Shown: one piece after another, positions 7,221 to 8,659 of the stretch
Layout: the number at the start of each line of letters is the position of its first letter
Numbering within the stretch: the first letter of the stretch is position 1
Assembly (NCBI GenBank): GCA_009840695.1
Contig: VXNG01000205.1
Coordinates: 1 to 8,659 of the forward strand
Direction of reading: 5' to 3'
DNA from: Acidimicrobiaceae bacterium
Lineage (GTDB): Bacteria > Actinomycetota > Acidimicrobiia > Acidimicrobiales > Aldehydirespiratoraceae
DNA: 8,659 nt
Position numbers and translations under genes: made by a program
Notes under the pieces: model-generated
Database searches by the model: none
What the model was told of the DNA's origin: nothing
Seen by the model: only the letters and a program-made list of their open reading frames with translations

Positions 7221-7261
7221 CGCGACTAGCCTGAACATCGTGGCAGACAGCACGCCGCCGC
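7221..7261 (+). repeat. Direct repeat, copy 2: promoter and start region of ftsH
   Basis: This is the partner of 5451-5491 (37 of 41 positions identical), covering the -10 TAGCCT, the GTG start and codons for V-A-D-S-T-P-P. The repeats lie 1,770 bases apart in the same orientation and bracket the whole 575-residue gene. Confidence 0.85.
7227..7232 (+). promoter_or_regulatory. -10 element of ftsH, probably leaderless
   Basis: TAGCCT lies 29 bases after the stop of the upstream gene and 7 bases before the GTG start of ftsH. No Shine-Dalgarno sequence or convincing -35 is visible. No hairpin terminator stands between the two genes, so read-through from the paralog promoter could add to ftsH expression. 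Confidence 0.55.
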
Positions 7262-8659
7262 CCCCGCCGCCGCCCCCTCACGACGGCAAGCGGTCCCGGC
7301 CGCCGTTGCGGCCCTCGCCGGAGTCGCAGCGTCGTTCGCGCCTGGTGGTATGGCTGATGATCGGCGCGATCATCGCCATCTTCCTGGCCACCACCATGCT
7401 CCCCAGCGATTCGGGCAACGAGATCTCCTACCCCGACTTCCTCGATCGGGTAACCGAGGGCGGGATCGTTCAAGGCACGTACAACAACAACAGCGGGAGC
7501 ATCAAGGCAACGGCCGTCGACGGCACCGAGTACGCCTCCAACGGCCCGCTGCCGCTACCCGATGCCGACACCGCGCTGATCAACGAGCATGTCCCGGAGT
7601 TCCGCTACGAGACCCCCGAGACGAACTTCTTCCTGTCGATACTGCCTCTCCTGCTGCCTATCGGGCTGCTCATACTTTTCTTCTGGTGGATGCAACGCCG
7701 GGCTCAGGGTCAGATGGGCAGCATCATGTCGATCGGCCGGAGCAAGGCCAAGACCTACACCACTGAGCGACCCGGCACGACCTTCGATGATGTAGCCGGC
7801 TACGAGGGCGTGAAGCAGGAGATCACCGAGATCGTCGACTTCCTCAAGACGCCGGAGCGTTTCGCGGAGATCGGGGCCCGGGTGCCGAAGGGCGTGCTGC
7901 TGGTGGGCCCCCCGGGCACGGGCAAGACACTGATCGCCAAGGCGGTGGCGGGCGAGGCTGGCGTGCCGTTCCTGTCGGTGACGGGCTCGGATTTCATGGA
8001 GATGTTCGTGGGAGTCGGCGCCAGCCGGGTCCGCGACCTGTTCCAGTCGGCCCGCAAGATGGGCAAGGCCATCATCTTCATCGACGAGGTCGACTCGATC
8101 GGCCGCAAGCGCGGCGCGGGCCTTGGTGGAGGCCACGACGAGCGCGAGCAGACACTCAATCAGATGCTCTCGGAGATGGACGGTTTCGAGGGGTCCGAGG
8201 GGATTGTCATGATGGCCGCCACCAACCGGCCCGACATCCTCGACCCCGCCCTGCTGCGGCCTGGACGGTTCGACCGTCAGGTCGTTGTGCCGCTGCCGGA
8301 GCTGTCGGACCGTCACGCCATCCTCGAGGTCCACGTCAAGGGCAAGCGAACGGCCGATGACCTGGACCTCAATGTGGTGGCCCGAGGAACGCCGGGGATG
8401 AGCGGTGCCGACCTGTCCAACCTGATCAACGAGGCCGCTCTGTACGCGGTCCGCGAGGGCGACGAGGAGATCGCGGCCCGGCACGTCGAGATGGCCCGCG
8501 ACCGGGTGATCATGGGCCAGAAGCGCGAGTCGCTGGCCCTGACCGATGACGAGAAGGAGGCCATCGCCTATCACGAGGCGGGCCACGCGGTTTGCGCCGC
8601 CGTCCTCCCGACGGCCGACCCGCTCCACAAGGTGACGATCATCCCCAGCGGGATGGCGC
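7240..8659 (+). CDS. ftsH: ATP-dependent zinc metalloprotease FtsH (3' end beyond the window)
   Basis: The first 473 codons are present. FtsH is a membrane-anchored AAA+ hexamer that unfolds and degrades misassembled membrane proteins and some regulators at the cytoplasmic face. The order seen is standard: a Pro-rich N-terminus with eight prolines at 6-13, membrane segment 1 (about 36-55), a short external domain, and membrane segment 2 (about 132-151). Then come Walker A GPPGTGKT (223-230), pore motif FVG (256-258), Walker B IIFIDE (278-283), and the second region of homology with TNRP (328-331) and RPGRFDR (340-346). The zinc site HEAGH is at 445-449. All key residues seen are intact; the third zinc ligand lies past the edge. 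The GTG start is chosen because the frame fits the -10 TAGCCT 7 bases upstream. It looks monocistronic here, and the tilS and hpt genes often found before actinobacterial ftsH are absent. Confidence 0.97.
   Translation, partial: MADSTPPPPPPPPHDGKRSRPPLRPSPESQRRSRLVVWLMIGAIIAIFLATTMLPSDSGNEISYPDFLDRVTEGGIVQGTYNNNSGSIKATAVDGTEYASNGPLPLPDADTALINEHVPEFRYETPETNFFLSILPLLLPIGLLILFFWWMQRRAQGQMGSIMSIGRSKAKTYTTERPGTTFDDVAGYEGVKQEITEIVDFLKTPERFAEIGARVPKGVLLVGPPGTGKTLIAKAVAGEAGVPFLSVTGSDFMEMFVGVGASRVRDLFQSARKMGKAIIFIDEVDSIGRKRGAGLGGGHDEREQTLNQMLSEMDGFEGSEGIVMMAATNRPDILDPALLRPGRFDRQVVVPLPELSDRHAILEVHVKGKRTADDLDLNVVARGTPGMSGADLSNLINEAALYAVREGDEEIAARHVEMARDRVIMGQKRESLALTDDEKEAIAYHEAGHAVCAAVLPTADPLHKVTIIPSGMA

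Noticed and set aside
7198..7239. Possible terminator between the 575-residue gene and ftsH
   Set aside because: No stem-loop followed by a T-run can be found in the 42 bases; the segment is explained by the ftsH promoter.
7555..8628. A 357-codon open frame on the minus strand opposite ftsH
   Set aside because: ftsH is unmistakable on the plus strand. The opposite frame is low in recognisable motifs and is a shadow of its codon bias.

Overview
The window comes from a high-G+C bacterium (roughly two-thirds G+C by eye). GTG starts are common and -10 hexamers of the TAnnnT type sit 7-8 bases before start codons, an actinobacterial habit. An actinobacterium, perhaps of the Acidimicrobiia type, is my inference; no rRNA or other taxonomic marker is present. 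There is no tRNA, rRNA, CRISPR array, insertion sequence or phage gene, and no gene-free stretch longer than about 50 bases.

Layout. Two divergent transcription units start from one 46-base intergenic region at 5424-5469. Leftward (minus strand) runs a compact four-gene cluster: a 552-residue polytopic membrane protein of unknown function (3765-5423), a CPBP-family intramembrane metalloprotease (3039-3743), a large GT-C-like membrane protein of the '6-pyruvoyl-tetrahydropterin synthase-related' family (141-3017), and the start of a family 2 glycosyltransferase cut by the window edge (1-144). The genes are separated by about 20 bases or overlap by 4, so they probably form one operon. Rightward lies a second polytopic membrane protein (5470-7197), a diverged paralog of the first leftward gene, followed after 42 bases by ftsH (7240 to the right edge, incomplete).

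How the genes may work together. The GT2 plus GT-C pair is the usual layout for making a polyprenyl-phosphate-linked sugar inside the cell and using it on the outer face of the membrane. The two paralogs look GT-C-like: an Asp just after the first membrane segment, many membrane segments, and extracytoplasmic loops with four conserved cysteines. The leftward cluster may therefore assemble or modify an envelope glycan. FtsH is the membrane AAA+ protease for quality control.

Most notable. The 5' ends of the rightward paralog and of ftsH (promoter -10, GTG start and first codons) are a 41-base direct repeat with 37 identical positions. The paralog gene is thus bracketed by copies of the ftsH start region. 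The divergent promoters of the two paralogs also interlock, so that each -35 region falls on the other's -10. The paralog family itself is one I do not recognise.
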